Source: Stenopsyche tienmushanensis (Eukaryota > Arthropoda > Insecta > Trichoptera > Stenopsychidae). From it: a stretch of DNA of 64,000 bases. The DNA lies in assembly GCA_008973525.1 (NCBI GenBank), contig WACJ01000396.1:1-64000 (forward strand). The letters are read 5' to 3'. The position numbers were made by a program, and so were the translations under genes. The notes below the pieces were generated by a model, which made no database searches, was not told the DNA's origin, and saw only the letters and a list, made by a program, of their open reading frames with translations. This document shows positions 10,033 to 22,192 of this stretch, piece after piece; position 1 is the stretch's first letter, and the number at the start of each line of letters is the position of its first letter.

Positions 10033-12323
10033 TCTAGTTATTCTGCTAAGGCAATAATATATGTTTATTAAATCCATCATGGTATCAACTTTCTATGATG
10101 ACCATTCTAATATTTGAGATCTACATTAATTTGTTTGAAAAATTAACATTGTTATGACATGACCCATTACTATCAAAATCTTAATAACTACCGCATTTTT
10201 AGTTCATGGCTATATTTTTTTGATCCTTTTTAAGTGGTCCAGACATTTAGTTGATATTTTAATTTGAATACGTACATATAATTCCGATGTTACCACTGCC
10301 ATAAATACAAGTTTTAACAGGGGCCGTTCCGTATAGTAATCAGTTACGACACCGGCTACTGTTCATAATGGCGTGACTGGACTATTTAATTTTTAGATAT
10401 GTTACGTATACATTAATTGCACTACAATATAAGCTCCACTCCGTTTTATATAGGGTCTCGAAATTCAGCAGCGAAAGAATTTTCGCAACAATATATTTTA
10501 TTTCCGATCATAAAATTCGATATGAAGCGTTCGAACGAATTTACGTACAATTTGACGTTTGAAACAAGGGCGTGAATAATAATGCTTGTTAATCTGATAA
10601 ATAGAAAATATATATTGAACCCGGTTTAAGCATAAAAGTGTTATGTGAAAAAATTTTCCTGCATAAACGCATTAAGAATACTTATTTTCTTTCGTTAAGA
10701 TATAATTTATTATAATTATGATCAATAAAATATCATTATTGGATATTTTACATCAATTTGTAGCCAAATATTTTCTGATATTCATTTATAACTGTATATT
10801 TTATAACAATTTTCCAACTCATTAAAAACACATTGAACTGCATCGTTTGCATACATAAAATAAAAATCGACCGTGTAATCAATAGTTGTTTTCAGCTCAA
10901 ATTCATAGCAAACACGTATTTTCATAAATAGCCATTATAATATTAATAACTTTCGTCGAAGAAACGAGACGGTTCGCGTTAATTGCGAGAGGCCGAACCT
11001 GCCCCTGTATATTTTGTTAATAACATTTGCATAGAAAGAAGACAATGGTAGCCGGGGCCCCGTTTCGGCAGCCATTTTATGACCATAATTAAAGCAAATA
11101 AAGCCGCTTACGATTTGGTAAAAATGTATTACATCTTTCAAATTTGATATATGTGATAGCTTTACTATGGATGCTTCTCAGGTGAGTTCACACGGGCGGA
11201 CGTGTCTCACCTTAGAACATTTCAATATAACATTTTATGATATAATTACGCCACGTTAATATACGATGGTATATTTATTGCTATACCTCAGCTATCTCTA
11301 GGTTGTGAGTATGTGTCTGTGTGAATTTTGGCTTGGACGACTCTTCTTCAGTTTTTGTATTGTTGCAGTTGCAAACAACTGGAATAATAGACGATCTGAT
11401 GCCTAAAATTCTGTAGAAAATTGAAAAACACGAATTAATATATTTTTTTAAATATACCTGACAAATGCAAATTGCAATAAAATTTGAAGACTGTCATTTT
11501 TAAGATTGATCTAAATTAATTGAATTGGATTGAATTAAAACTACTGTATACAAATTATTACCTATTTGAACCAAAAAGTTTATGATAAGAATTCAGAACT
11601 TAGATATTTATATATAAGAAATGACAGATCCTCATTTGCTTGAGGAGGAAAGATGGGAAAATAATTTGTAAATATGGGATATATCTTTAAGAAATATCGT
11701 AAAATAATATAGTCATATTTAAAATTTTGACTACTTCCAAATCCGAAGATGACTGATAAGAATGTCGGATGATGTTTTATCTCTTATGAGTATTCAGGGG
11801 GGATAAAATGAATGTTTCAACATGACAGTCGTTTTATTATTTTTAGTTGGGCTCTTAAAAAATCGCATCTCCCGAGTTAATAGCAGCGATCACATGTGAT
11901 TGATTGTGTTATTGTGGTTTAATGTCGCATGAAATTCGGCGGTGTGATTTCACAACCCCATCGTTTACTCCCCGCTTTTAATAAATAGGTTTATTTCTGT
12001 TTCTATATTTTCAACCCTCGTGACAAATCGTGAATTTATCGTACTACATATTGAAATGCGGAACGTATCTTCGTATTTTGACACGTAGAACGTATTTCAT
12101 CATTGTGGTCAAATGGCGCGGCTCAAATGATGTTTTTCGAATGTAATTGTTTGATAAGCTCTTGTGTGAGTTTCGCTCAGAACAATGCTTAATTGTTTCC
12201 CGAGAGATGGATCGTGATCGTGAGTTATCGGGCGTTGTGCTCGCGAATCGCATTCTGTGAGCAAACAGCCGTTTCTATTTAAAGGGTTGTTAGTGGTATA
12301 CAAAGGATGAATGGATCATCCAT
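10033..12323. other. non-coding stretch with one denser block
   Basis: Mostly AT-rich. A block at about 10930-11220 has homeodomain-type cores (TTTATGACC, AATTAAAGC) and a strong 5' splice-site-like sequence CAG|GTGAGT at 11179-11187. No complete exon can be closed. The frames around 11940-12300 overlap on the minus strand without domain support. Confidence 0.35.
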
Positions 12324-12335
12324 CAGGGGCGGATC
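12324..12335 (+). mobile_element. hAT-like end motif
   Basis: CAGGGGCGGATC is a common start of hAT-type termini, and a near-identical CAGGGGCAGATTC occurs at about 30437. No element body or partner end was found. Confidence 0.2.
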
Positions 12336-12689
12336 TTCCTCGTCAGCTGCTGATGGACGCCCCATTGTCTGCAGCTTGGGCAGCTATCAAGACCTTTTGA
12401 CCACCGATTAATACTTGTGAATAGATAAATCTACAATTTGTTGGGTATCGCTTACAGCCTTTAATAACATAGGAGAGGAGTGAATAAAACAGTCCTTAGT
12501 AGAGATAATAAAAAGAAACAACTGAGTATGTACAAGTGATTTCCTTTCATAAAAGAGAAAAATAGTTTTCAAGCTCTTCAAAGAGAATCGAGTCGATTGA
12601 GAGCCATAGGAGTTAAAATCTAAATCTATTGAGAAGGGTTGTATTTATATCATCCTCATTAAATGCATCCATGAGAGTTTCCAAACTTA

Positions 12690-12817
12690 ACATATCACTC
12701 AATAAGTTTGTAGGATTTTTTAAGGAAGAAATTTTTAAGAAATTGCAAAAAAACTACCCCAAATGAAGAAAATATTTAAAGTGGAAAAAAATCCTACAAA
12801 CTTATTGAGTGATGTGT
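12690..12817. mobile_element. mariner-type miniature element (MITE), complete
   Basis: Two near-identical inverted ends of about 33 bases (CACTCAATAAGTTTGTAGGA on the left, its complement on the right) enclose about 60 bases. The element is flanked on both sides by TA (12688-12689 and 12818-12819), the target duplication made by Tc1/mariner transposases. The inner right part matches the coding-end remnants at 1317-1408 and 62328-62555, so it appears to be an internal-deletion derivative of that mariner family. It has no coding capacity and would need a transposase in trans. Confidence 0.8.
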
Positions 12818-13265
12818 TAATCTTTTATAATATAAATATTGAATAGTCCTAATCATGATCATATTCAATCGACAGCTTTTTACTCCAAGAGCCAAGACAA
12901 AACAAGAACAAGACTACGCTCTAATTGCTGATTATATTTTCAGGCTCTTTCAGAATACTTTTTCCGGTCAATATTTTAAAAATCCATTTGATAAATATTC
13001 TTTATGCGAATAGCATTCTTAATGTCAACTGAATAATACACGATCGTGAATTTAGGCAACACCCTAATACATTGAAAAAATAATAATCTTTGCAATAATC
13101 TTTAAAAGTTGCAATAATTTAACTGATTATGAAATCAAACGATTTTGACTTCATAATCAGACCAAAGATTGATTTGAAAAATTAAGGATAAAACAAGCAT
13201 TTTAATATGTTTAATCGCATTACGCTTCAACTTTAATTATTCTCTTTCGATAGTTAAATAAAATA
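12818..13265. other. AT-rich spacer
   Basis: No gene, repeat or RNA recognised. Confidence 0.4.
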
Positions 13266-13349
13266 TACACTTGGGTCTATTTTTATGCGAATTTTTTATA
13301 TGCGATTCCCTGTGGACGTATTTATCGCATAAAAATAGATCTAAGTGTA
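13266..13349. mobile_element. 84-bp miniature inverted-repeat element
   Basis: The ends are inverted repeats of 25 bases with two mismatches (left TACACTTGGGTCTATTTTTA, right the complement of TACACTTAGATCTATTTTTA), both continuing into TGCGA. The middle contains TTATATGCGATTCCC. It shares the TTATGCGA motif with repeats at 8679, 9561, 50770 and 51570, so it may be the minimal form of that family. Confidence 0.65.
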
Positions 13350-14612
13350 CTTGTATGTAATAGATATCAATTGGTTAGATTTTAATTTAAAAATATCTTT
13401 GAATGTACATTTGAATATGTTACAAATATTGATGGTGTTAAAAAGGGTGAAAAATATATGCCCGATGTTAAATTAAAATGACACAAAAAGAAATTATTTC
13501 TTAGTTCCAGCCCTGTACCATAAGAATTTAGTTCGATCGTTTATAATTATCAAGGCAAACATAATCAATTATTACAATAAACATTTGCCAATCATTTTTA
13601 CATAACTTTTGGAATCATTCTTATATGTTTTGGTCAAATATTTTTGGAGTATTTCATGTGGATATTCCAACGAGGCTTTGCAGGCATACATTTTACATAA
13701 TGCTTATCCGAAGTGTTAACCCGGAGCGAAAAGAAAGCAAACTTTTAATGCGGCAAATGCGTGCAAAAAAACAATTAAGGAAAGATTACTGGGCGCAAGC
13801 TAATGATAACAATAATAAAAAAAGTTCCTTAATAGAAAAGCGGGCCTTTTATACGTTTTTACATATCCTGATCGCACACACCAAAAATCCGTTAGCCGCT
13901 TATTGTGATCACGCAATCCCTGATTACAATAACTAACACGAGATCGAACGATACCGGAGGAAAACAATATTTCGCAAATGGCACGGTTCGGTACGTGACG
14001 CAATTGCAGGATTCGGAGGGTGCAGTTTATTTTATTTTTTCGATTTGTACATTTAAGGGGTGAGCACCGCCCCTTAATAAAGGGCATTGTTTGGGTCGTG
14101 AATGGGCTAAAAGTGTTTACATGTCAAAAATATAATGGCATTCATATCGGAAGGTCGCGGTCCATTGTTGAGATCGTTTTGCATGGAGAATGAGCGGCAC
14201 CTGATAATCCATTAGGAACTTATATATAACAATACTACCGAAACTATTGAACCGAGACTAGGTTTTATTTTTATTTTTTTACCAATCAGCACTCACGACG
14301 AATATAAAATGGGATAAAACTTCTCTTAAACCTCTTAAATAATCATATATATTTTTTAAGTTTGGACAAAATCGAGTTTGGTAATGAACACGTTGCAGAT
14401 TATATAAACATGACTTTCCAAGCAATGCTTCCATTCATGATTTTTCAATTTTAACTTTTCATAGAACTGTTACGAGGAGGCATAGACCCTCAGATATACG
14501 CAGATTGCGAAAGGGTTTGAATATAAAATACTTATAGCCAAGATATTCATCATCAGCAAAAAAAGCCATTAATAGGAAGTAACGACAGAAAAATACGTCT
14601 TCCCGTATTTAA
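13350..14612. other. non-coding stretch, nothing recognised
   Basis: A 103-codon plus-strand frame at 13625-13936 and a 95-codon minus-strand frame at 13800-14087 overlap. Neither has a domain, good start context or splice support, so neither is called. A GC-richer block lies at about 13900-14220. Confidence 0.4.
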
Positions 14613-14840
14613 AAATATTCGGTCATTTCTTTGAGTTAACAAATAACACACTTGAAATCGAAATCATTATTAGTCGATAAATTTGGGCTACGATCTATAT
14701 AATCGTGCGATGTATGCGAGGAGAAACTCTGTCTCTGTCACCGAGCTTGCGCACGTCTCTCTCTGTCTCTGTCTGTCTCCGAGCTCAATGTACAAGTGGA
14801 GGGGGAATCCCAGACCTTGATATAGTACTCCTTGTACGGG
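14613..14840 (+). repeat. TTAA-associated dispersed repeat, right-hand part
   Basis: Homologous to the repeats at 38472-38900, 51059-51413 and, inverted, 54149-54765. It shares ATTCGGTCATTTCTT, CATTATTAGTCGATAAATTT, a run of TCTCTGTCTCTG/CTCCGAGCTCAA and a GAATC..CT..AA.TC tail, and ends at TTAA (14841-14844). The CT-rich stretch at 14730-14781 is expanded here. The left end with its TTAA is missing or too diverged to place. Confidence 0.7.
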
Positions 14841-15008
14841 TTAATAAAAAGCCGATTGACATTCTGCCAAACGAATGTAAGAATATTTAATAGCATTTTG
14901 TCAGCCAAAATGCAATAAAACTAATAACATTCAATTCCGCAAACTCTACCTAAAATCAATGATAAATATTGCTTGTTTGAAATTTTTCTTCTAATTAAAT
15001 TACATATA

Positions 15009-15224
15009 CAGGATGTAGCTAGAAAACCATCTTATTTGAAACACGCGCCCTAAAAAGACAGTTATTCTTAGAAGGTTAGGATGACGCCTCTAAGGCGGAC
15101 GCGCATTTCTCCCTCGTCCAGTATATGGTTGTTATTTAGTACAAGCGCCACTTTTTTTTTTCGTAGAATAACTATTGCTTTAGAACATACGTTTTAAACA
15201 AGAAAGTTTCCCTGCCACATCCTG
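15009..15224. mobile_element. 216-bp TA-flanked miniature element with long inverted repeats
   Basis: Begins CAGGATGTAGCTAG and ends with the complement of CAGGATGTGGCAGG. Beyond these outer bases the inverted arms stay alignable for about 75-85 bases (for example CTTATTTGAAAC against CTTGTTTAAAAC, and AGTTATTCTTAGAA against AGTTATTCTACGAA). TA lies directly outside both ends (15007-15008, 15225-15226). It has no coding capacity. The TA target and long terminal repeats fit a Tc1/mariner-superfamily MITE, though other TA-targeting groups are possible. Confidence 0.7.
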
Positions 15225-18200
15225 TATTTATCGAAAGTTAGTCATATTTTCATATAAAAGGCATAGAAATTATTAGCTAATTGATTTCCATGTATGATTT
15301 TTTTTGTGAAAATGTATCAATAATGAGGGCTGAAAATTATAAAATTGCAAAATAAAAACTGAATCGACTGTCATACATCAAAATAAAGCTAAAGTTCGCT
15401 CAATATTATGGATTGCCTCGAAGAAAAAATATGTTTTTATGGTTCTTTCTTGGGAAATGATATTTGTGGCGGGAGTATGCTCAAATTTGAGGAACAAAGA
15501 AAAATCCATAAGTCACTGTCAAAATTTTTGCTAATAAAGAGGCCACTGGAGGAGAAACGCGAGATCCCTTTGTGCGGCGAAAAAAATAGCAGGAATTCCA
15601 TTAGGACCCGGGCGAAAAGTTTAAAATTCCCCTCGTGAAGTGCAAAAACTTAATAATTTCATTAAAAAGATGCTTACGTTGCTGTTTTTCTTTTGAATAA
15701 CAAATAGCCGCCCTTGGGGATGCGGAGGGGCGCGCTCGCCACAAGGAAACGCTGTAAAATGGGGTTCTTTTATTTTCGTCAACGTGTCGGATGTGGGTTG
15801 ACAGATTTTCATCCCGATCGACTCGTTACGGGAATAATTAATTAAAATTCGCATCGAAACTTTAACAATCAATTATTAAAATCGAATTTGCACTCTATGA
15901 TGGTTGAAAACAAGAAACATTGATTTGATGACAATTTGATTAATTGTTTTTTTGAATGAGTTTTAGACCCTTAAAAGCGCATATTTTTTAATATTTTTCT
16001 GTTGTTTCATATTTATATAGCATACATTGAAATCACATATTTATGAGCATGAATTAAGTATGCTTTTAATTAATCAGATGATGAGCAAATTTATGTTAAT
16101 TATTCTTAATCACATTTTACTCAGTTCTGATTTAACCAACAGTCAACAGTACCATGCACAAAGGTCTTGTAAATTGAAAAATATTTACATTAAATCTCAG
16201 GCTGTTATAATATTATCTAATATTTTTCCTGATAAATTAAGAGGAGATATATTTTTAATTAGTAATCAAAACATTGGCTTAAATTCAGGAAGCTGTAAAG
16301 ATGTAAAATTTTGTAGAAAATACAATTTTTTTTAGACTTGTGTCCATGTGCTATTTCTAGAAATCTTAAGTAAAATTTACTAAAGGCTATGACTTCAAAA
16401 ACAAATCGCAATGACAAGTGAGCTTATGCCTACTTTGTAAGGAAAGAGGAATGGGATTGATGACGTCATAATCCTGGATAGCAGGGAGGTAATGCGTCTC
16501 GGGCAATAAACCCCGGATATGGCACTCTCGCCTGAGTGCTACCCCTGCCTTCAACCCTCGAAAGCACCCCAATTCTTACGTGGCTAAGAACACCCACATA
16601 CGTTTGGAACCACTTGATTTCATTGAGCACACAAAGTAACAGTTTTTCATTCTTTCCCTGTGTATAAACGCGAGAGTGGCTTTGTGCCTCCATTATATAA
16701 CCCAACCTAAAAACAAATATATGTGATTCTCGCGACGAACATACTTGAACAATGATTTGATTCATGAATTGTAGTTTTTTTTTAATGCAAAAACATCGAT
16801 TGACCCAAACGAAACATAAATATATAAAATCGTTTGTAACGCGTCAAGTCATAATTCATGTAAGTTTTTTACAAACACAAAATACGACCCATTGATTTTC
16901 AACAACAATGTATAAACAAATAATTGTTGAAGGTCTTTCGTTATTAAACAAATATTCCGAGACGCTTTCGAAGCACATTCGCATCGATGATCCCTTAGGA
17001 AAGCCCAGGCGAGGTTCGATGCGACTGCGCTTATTTGTCGTGAAGGTCTGCCGCTTATGGGATTTTGCGGTGAAATCCGTGGACAATTGTGACCTGAAGA
17101 GTGGTGGTCAGGGGACAACAATGGGACCCTCATCCCCCAACGAGGCCGACTTTGGGTGAAGGCCCCGCCAAAGGCACAAAGCGGCCTCCCGTCGACCAAC
17201 AAAGCGATTAGTACAAATGTATCATCATTAAAGCATACCCGGCGGAGAATGGCAAAAGCAGCGACAAAGGTCCCACGTCAGGTGAAAAATTAAGTGAAAT
17301 ATGCTCAAATGGAAGGGAAGTTCAAGCCATGGAACAAAATTTCAATAAATACCGCACTAATCTGATAAAAAAGCATAAAAGAACAACACTAAAATTATTT
17401 AAGAAGTAGTTGAGAAGCTTTTGTATTGCATTCTTAGGCGCAAATTTGAAAATACTCGGATCTTTTTACAAAAACAAATCAATATATATATATATAGCAA
17501 ATCCTTGAATTCAAAATGTCATATCCAATTGTAATAAAAATCAAAATATTTCCTAGGAAAAATTAATTTTACGTAATGTATTTTTCTATTTGTTAGCGAA
17601 AATTGTTAGCTAAAAGATGACAATAGAGGTGGCACTATAAATGATTGTTTTCCTCTTTCTGTCCAAATTCTGTTTGGAGTTTTAGTTTTTGTGATGTTCA
17701 ATTTACCTATGTAGCACCTATATAAGTTTCGCTTTAAAAAGATTAAGCTTGAACAACTTTAAGTTAAAAAGTCGTGGCTATTCAGAAAATAAATACAATA
17801 GGAGCATATTTTACAAAGCTATTTAAGCTTTACAATACTATTTCACTCATTGATTCTGATTATCAGCTAATTTAAAACCAATTTGAGATGCCCTGTTTTT
17901 GACTTTCAGCATCCTTATACATTAAAAAATTTTCATTGTTTTACCCAGTTATACATTTTTATTAACCTAAAAAATTTAAGGCGATAAGTATATCAAATTT
18001 ATATCAGGAATCAAAAACTTAATTTTGTTAATATGGATCCAAATGTCATAGGTTTTAGCTCGCAAAATATTGCCCTATATATTCTCAATTAGACGTCTTG
18101 ATTCTTAATTAAACATATCACTGAATGTAATTAAAATCATTCAATACTTTATAATACTATGAAGTCTTATAAATATAAAATTTAATTTTAAATTATGCTA

Positions 18201-19713
18201 AAATTGCATTTGTACAGTTTGGAAGGCCTGAATTTCGGTCAGCCGCGGGGGACAACAAATTACTCTCACACCTTTTAAATTACACAAAGCCAAATCTTTC
18301 CTACGAATTCTACCACAAAAGTCAATCGGCAAAGATGAAAGGGCCTTCCACCTTCATCCCCGTGTCCGCTTTACACCCCTGCGCCACTAAATAAATAGTT
18401 ATTGTGGTTTATTTTCTCACCCTCGAATATTTGTTTGATTCTCGCCCGCGGACACGGACAAAGGCCTTTATTTACGAATACGACGTTCATTAATAACGTT
18501 ATATATGCTATTAACGTTTTTTTCCACGTCGGAGCTTTATGACGCGGTTTTTACTTTCTCGAGTAAAATAATATTTTTTATTGCGTCGAATTTTATGTGT
18601 ATTATTATAATGTTGTGCCCGATGAAAATATCTCGAGATTTTAATACTGTCCATGAGAAACATATTTAAGATACGTTGGATGTGAAGGTCGTAAATGCCA
18701 ATAGTTTGTGAGATACGACGAGTATAAAGTGAGTTGTAATTTTTATTATTCCTTAATAGCTGGGGGTGGGTCCAAATGGCCATTCCGACATATGTGGCAA
18801 AACCCACAGAGGGTGTATCGAAGAGGAAACATTAAAATTCCTATGCCAATATTTCTAAACACGCTCGACGATCGAAATTAATTTATTAGTGCAAAAAATC
18901 ATCCCTATAACAATTCGACCCTCTTCTGCTTTCGAAACAGGTGGACGCATTTAATCGATGTGTATTTTATTTCTTCATCTAAATTCTAAGGGAATTTGCA
19001 CAATGCTTTTGGCATACTGACCCAAAAAAAATGGATGGGTACGTGATTCTACATTTATAATATTGTAAAATGATACGATCAAAAACGTGTTTTTCTTGTC
19101 AGTTATTATAGCAGATGGACGTTGATAGGAACGTACAGATTAAATTATATTTAAATATTATTGATTGATTGATTGAGATTGTGGGGATTGATTTTTTATA
19201 GTTATAATTGATATTTAAATTTTTAAAACTTTGATTAAAATAACGAATACTCATCAATTACGTATGTTTATATCGATTTTTTTAAACATAACATACCTAA
19301 ATAAACTAAATATCAACGTATTAACAACGATTATTGGCTCATCTATGCACTGTTGAAAAGTCTATGTAAAAATATCTATAATAACAGTCTATGTAAATAA
19401 TAGTTCATCATATTAAAAATATTGAAATTGAACCAAATTATCGATCTATAAAAAAATAGCGCAAACTTTAAAGGTAAAAGTAGGTTAATAGCACAAACAC
19501 AATTAAATTTTTACACAGAATATTTTATGAATGTTCCGATGTTATAACTTAATAGAAATACATTATCAATTCCAAGGATCTTAAGAGATTACATGGGTTT
19601 TTAAATTTCAAAATATCCATTTTTGATTATTTAAAAGTCTAATAGTACAATATATCAAGGATATTACCCTAAAGTTTCAAGTTAATTGGAGTGAAACTCT
19701 AAGAGAGAGCTTT
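15225..19713. other. long non-coding stretch with several GC-richer blocks
   Basis: No exon is supported. Denser blocks lie at about 15540-15870, 16430-16760, 16950-17310 and 18230-18800; frames in them (up to 117 codons on the minus strand at 16849-17202) overlap on both strands and show no domain. Position 17580-17620 resembles 54048-54090 (TTTTTCTATTTGTTA..). A short (AT)n run lies near 17480-17497. Confidence 0.35.
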
Positions 19714-19716
19714 TAG

Positions 19717-20187
19717 ATATTCCCAAGCGACCCTGAATCATGGCACGCTTTGCAGCGTGCTTCAGCTGCTAATGCTCTCTCGTCATTCAAGCACGATTAC
19801 GATCTATTGCCGAATGATATTTTATTAGCTATAAAGCCCATTTGTGAAGATCTCAGCAAGGATGTGCTTCTAGAGCGATATGTTGAAGTCTGTATCAGTA
19901 ATTTTGGAAAATCACTCCAAAAAATACTTCTTGCTGGTTCAAAAATAATTGAAATTGCTGCATCAATAGCTGCTTGTACCTTTAACGAAAGAATCTCAGC
20001 TGGTTTTGCATGATATGGATATAAAACTTGATCAAAAAGGCTACGAGTATACGCAGAAAAAATATAAACATACCGAGAAAAAAGCTGGGGAAGGGACTAG
20101 AGAAGCAAAAATAACAAAAGGATATCTTGGACATTGCAACTGCAGCAGGATCTTTGCTTTATGGAGCTGGAATCGAAGATTTTATGT
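19717..20187 (+). mobile_element. Mutator-type (MULE-like) transposase relic
   Basis: The first frame (19717-20013) reads FPSDPESWHALQRASAAN, then SFKHDYDLLPNDILLAIKPI, CEDLSKDVLLERYV, and after an internal deletion SKIIEIAASIAACTFNERIS. A second frame continues with HDMDIKLDQKGYEYTQKK and GTREAKITK, and a third with DILDIATAAGSLLYGAGIED. From memory this order matches the C-terminal part of the Mutator-like transposase-domain proteins of arthropods, in which a cysteine/tryptophan segment precedes KHDY.PLP..V..AIKPI and LLERC..G.TQN. Here the LLERC..TQNxNE segment is cut short. At least two frameshifts and a stop make it inactive, and the N-terminal catalytic part is missing. Confidence 0.6.
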
Positions 20188-22192
20188 GTTTTTTTTAAAT
20201 CCTCCGTTTTATTCCTACTTTAACCTAAAAATGAAATTTTGCATACTTCTTCTAAATAAGATTGATTAGTCTTTGAATGAAGGGTTGTGTTTAATTTTCT
20301 TTGGTTACAAATTATTTTACAAGGAAATACATAGTGTAGATTTTATTTAAAATTATACTTTTTTGCATACAAATATGAGAGAACCAAGTTTTAACAGCTA
20401 AATTTTTAAATGGAAAATCTAAAAAGTAATGTATAAATGTTGCTCTTTTATATGCTTCAATGTTTGAGTAAAATATTTATTTTATTATATTAAAAAATCG
20501 AAATAAAATATGCTTCCTTACCCCTTGAAACCCATGTAACCCCTCCAAATAAATATATTTGTCTATTTTTTTATTGAGAGTGATGTCTTTCAATCTCCTT
20601 TATCCAAATTATATAGTCACATAAGGAAGCATCTCAAGCATTTTAAATTATTTCTGGATGCTAGGAAACGCAATTTAAAATAATTTGTGGCAACCCTGGT
20701 CTAAGTACAAACAAGTATTCAAATTTTATGCATAAGTAAATATTATTAAATACGAATCCTTTCGCCTTTTAAATATTTTGCATACAATTTATGAGAGTAT
20801 TTTCATCATTATTTATCTGTTTAAGTCAAAGATTTCATACAATCCGATGATAAATTTCAATGTAAGTTGTGATTCTTAAACATTATTGCTACAAATTTTA
20901 GGATACATCGTCTATTATGCGAAGCAGTGGGATATGTTTGAATATATGAAGATTATTAGCACTTTATCTGTTACGAAATCACGTCCGTAATCCGTCAGTG
21001 ATTTATGATTCGTTTTACGCCATCATAAAGACGCTATCGGTTTATTCGGTCTTCTTCATTACACGTCGACGGAGTCTGATTGCTTTCCTGTTATAATGAG
21101 AGTAATCCGTCACTATCCTTTAGTGGGCGACATTTGGTTCAATGACTCGGGCGTTCATTCTCGGGTTCCAACTCATTCTTGCAAGGAAGTGCGGGACGAG
21201 GGGCCCAGCGGGACGCCTGCGAGGGCTCAGCCCCCCCGCTGGCCCCCGTTGGCCCGCTGTGGCGGCTTTATCTTTGCCTTTACACCTCCGTAGGTACCTG
21301 TACCTCAACATTATCATACGTATAACATCCTTTTTCACACAACACCTGTGAAATACAAACGGCGTTTACACCTCGCTTGATTAAAAATCACCATATATGG
21401 ATCATATCAATTTTTTTGTATGAACTTTAATCGAAATAGATGGGTCTGAGTAATTTTTTAGTGTTGACATTTGGACGAGCGCTTATTAATACGCGTCATC
21501 CGAGACATGCCATTATTATCCTTGAAGTTTTCCTCTCGAATGATAAATTGACTGTTGAAGTATTCTCATTAAAGGCGACCGAAAAAAAAAAATTGTTCAA
21601 CTTCAACAATGCACCGATAATTATTTAAAAATAAATATGAAAATTTTGTGCGTCCATTGTTATGCACCGTACATTTTGGTGGAGCAAAAATGCTCTCGAG
21701 CTTTTCAATGAAAATATTTCATTGATTAATAGGACAAATTCGCCAGCCAATTAAAATGGAGCAATATAAATTCGAAATTAGACACCACGCCCACTTTTAA
21801 GATATTCAAACGCATCCATTTAAAATGTGTGCTCCTCAAACTGCTTTAATATTTTTTTAAAAATACAGTTCAAAATAATGTATTTAACACTAGATTCAAT
21901 TCAAAATTCCTACTGCATGTAACATCTACATTCCGAAATGATGTTTATGACTTTTGTAGCTATAAGTAAATAATACATTTTATGAACTTGATGTTATTTT
22001 ATATATATTCGTGACAAATATATTTTTTGTCATTGACACTTATACCAGTACCAGTTAAAATGACTGATGCATGCTTCTATGAAGAAATTCTGTGATGAAA
22101 TGACATTGGGGCAGCTATAACAATTGATAGGTACTGCAATATTTTATCGGCACAGAAATATGATTTCGGGAGAATCGTGAGACCAATGCATT
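20188..22192. other. non-coding stretch
   Basis: AT-rich at 20190-21050. A sharply GC-rich block at 21150-21300 (with poly-C and GCCGC-type motifs) supports overlapping frames on both strands but no domain. The sequence TTTGTGGCAACCCTGG at about 20683-20698 looks like a transposon end, unpaired. Confidence 0.35.

Noticed and set aside
12044..12303. Overlapping minus-strand frames of 69 and 64 codons as a gene
   Set aside because: The two frames overlap in different phases, and neither has recognisable residues or signals.
16849..17202. 117-codon minus-strand frame
   Set aside because: It overlaps frames on the other strand, contains no domain, and lies in GC-richer DNA where long chance frames are expected.
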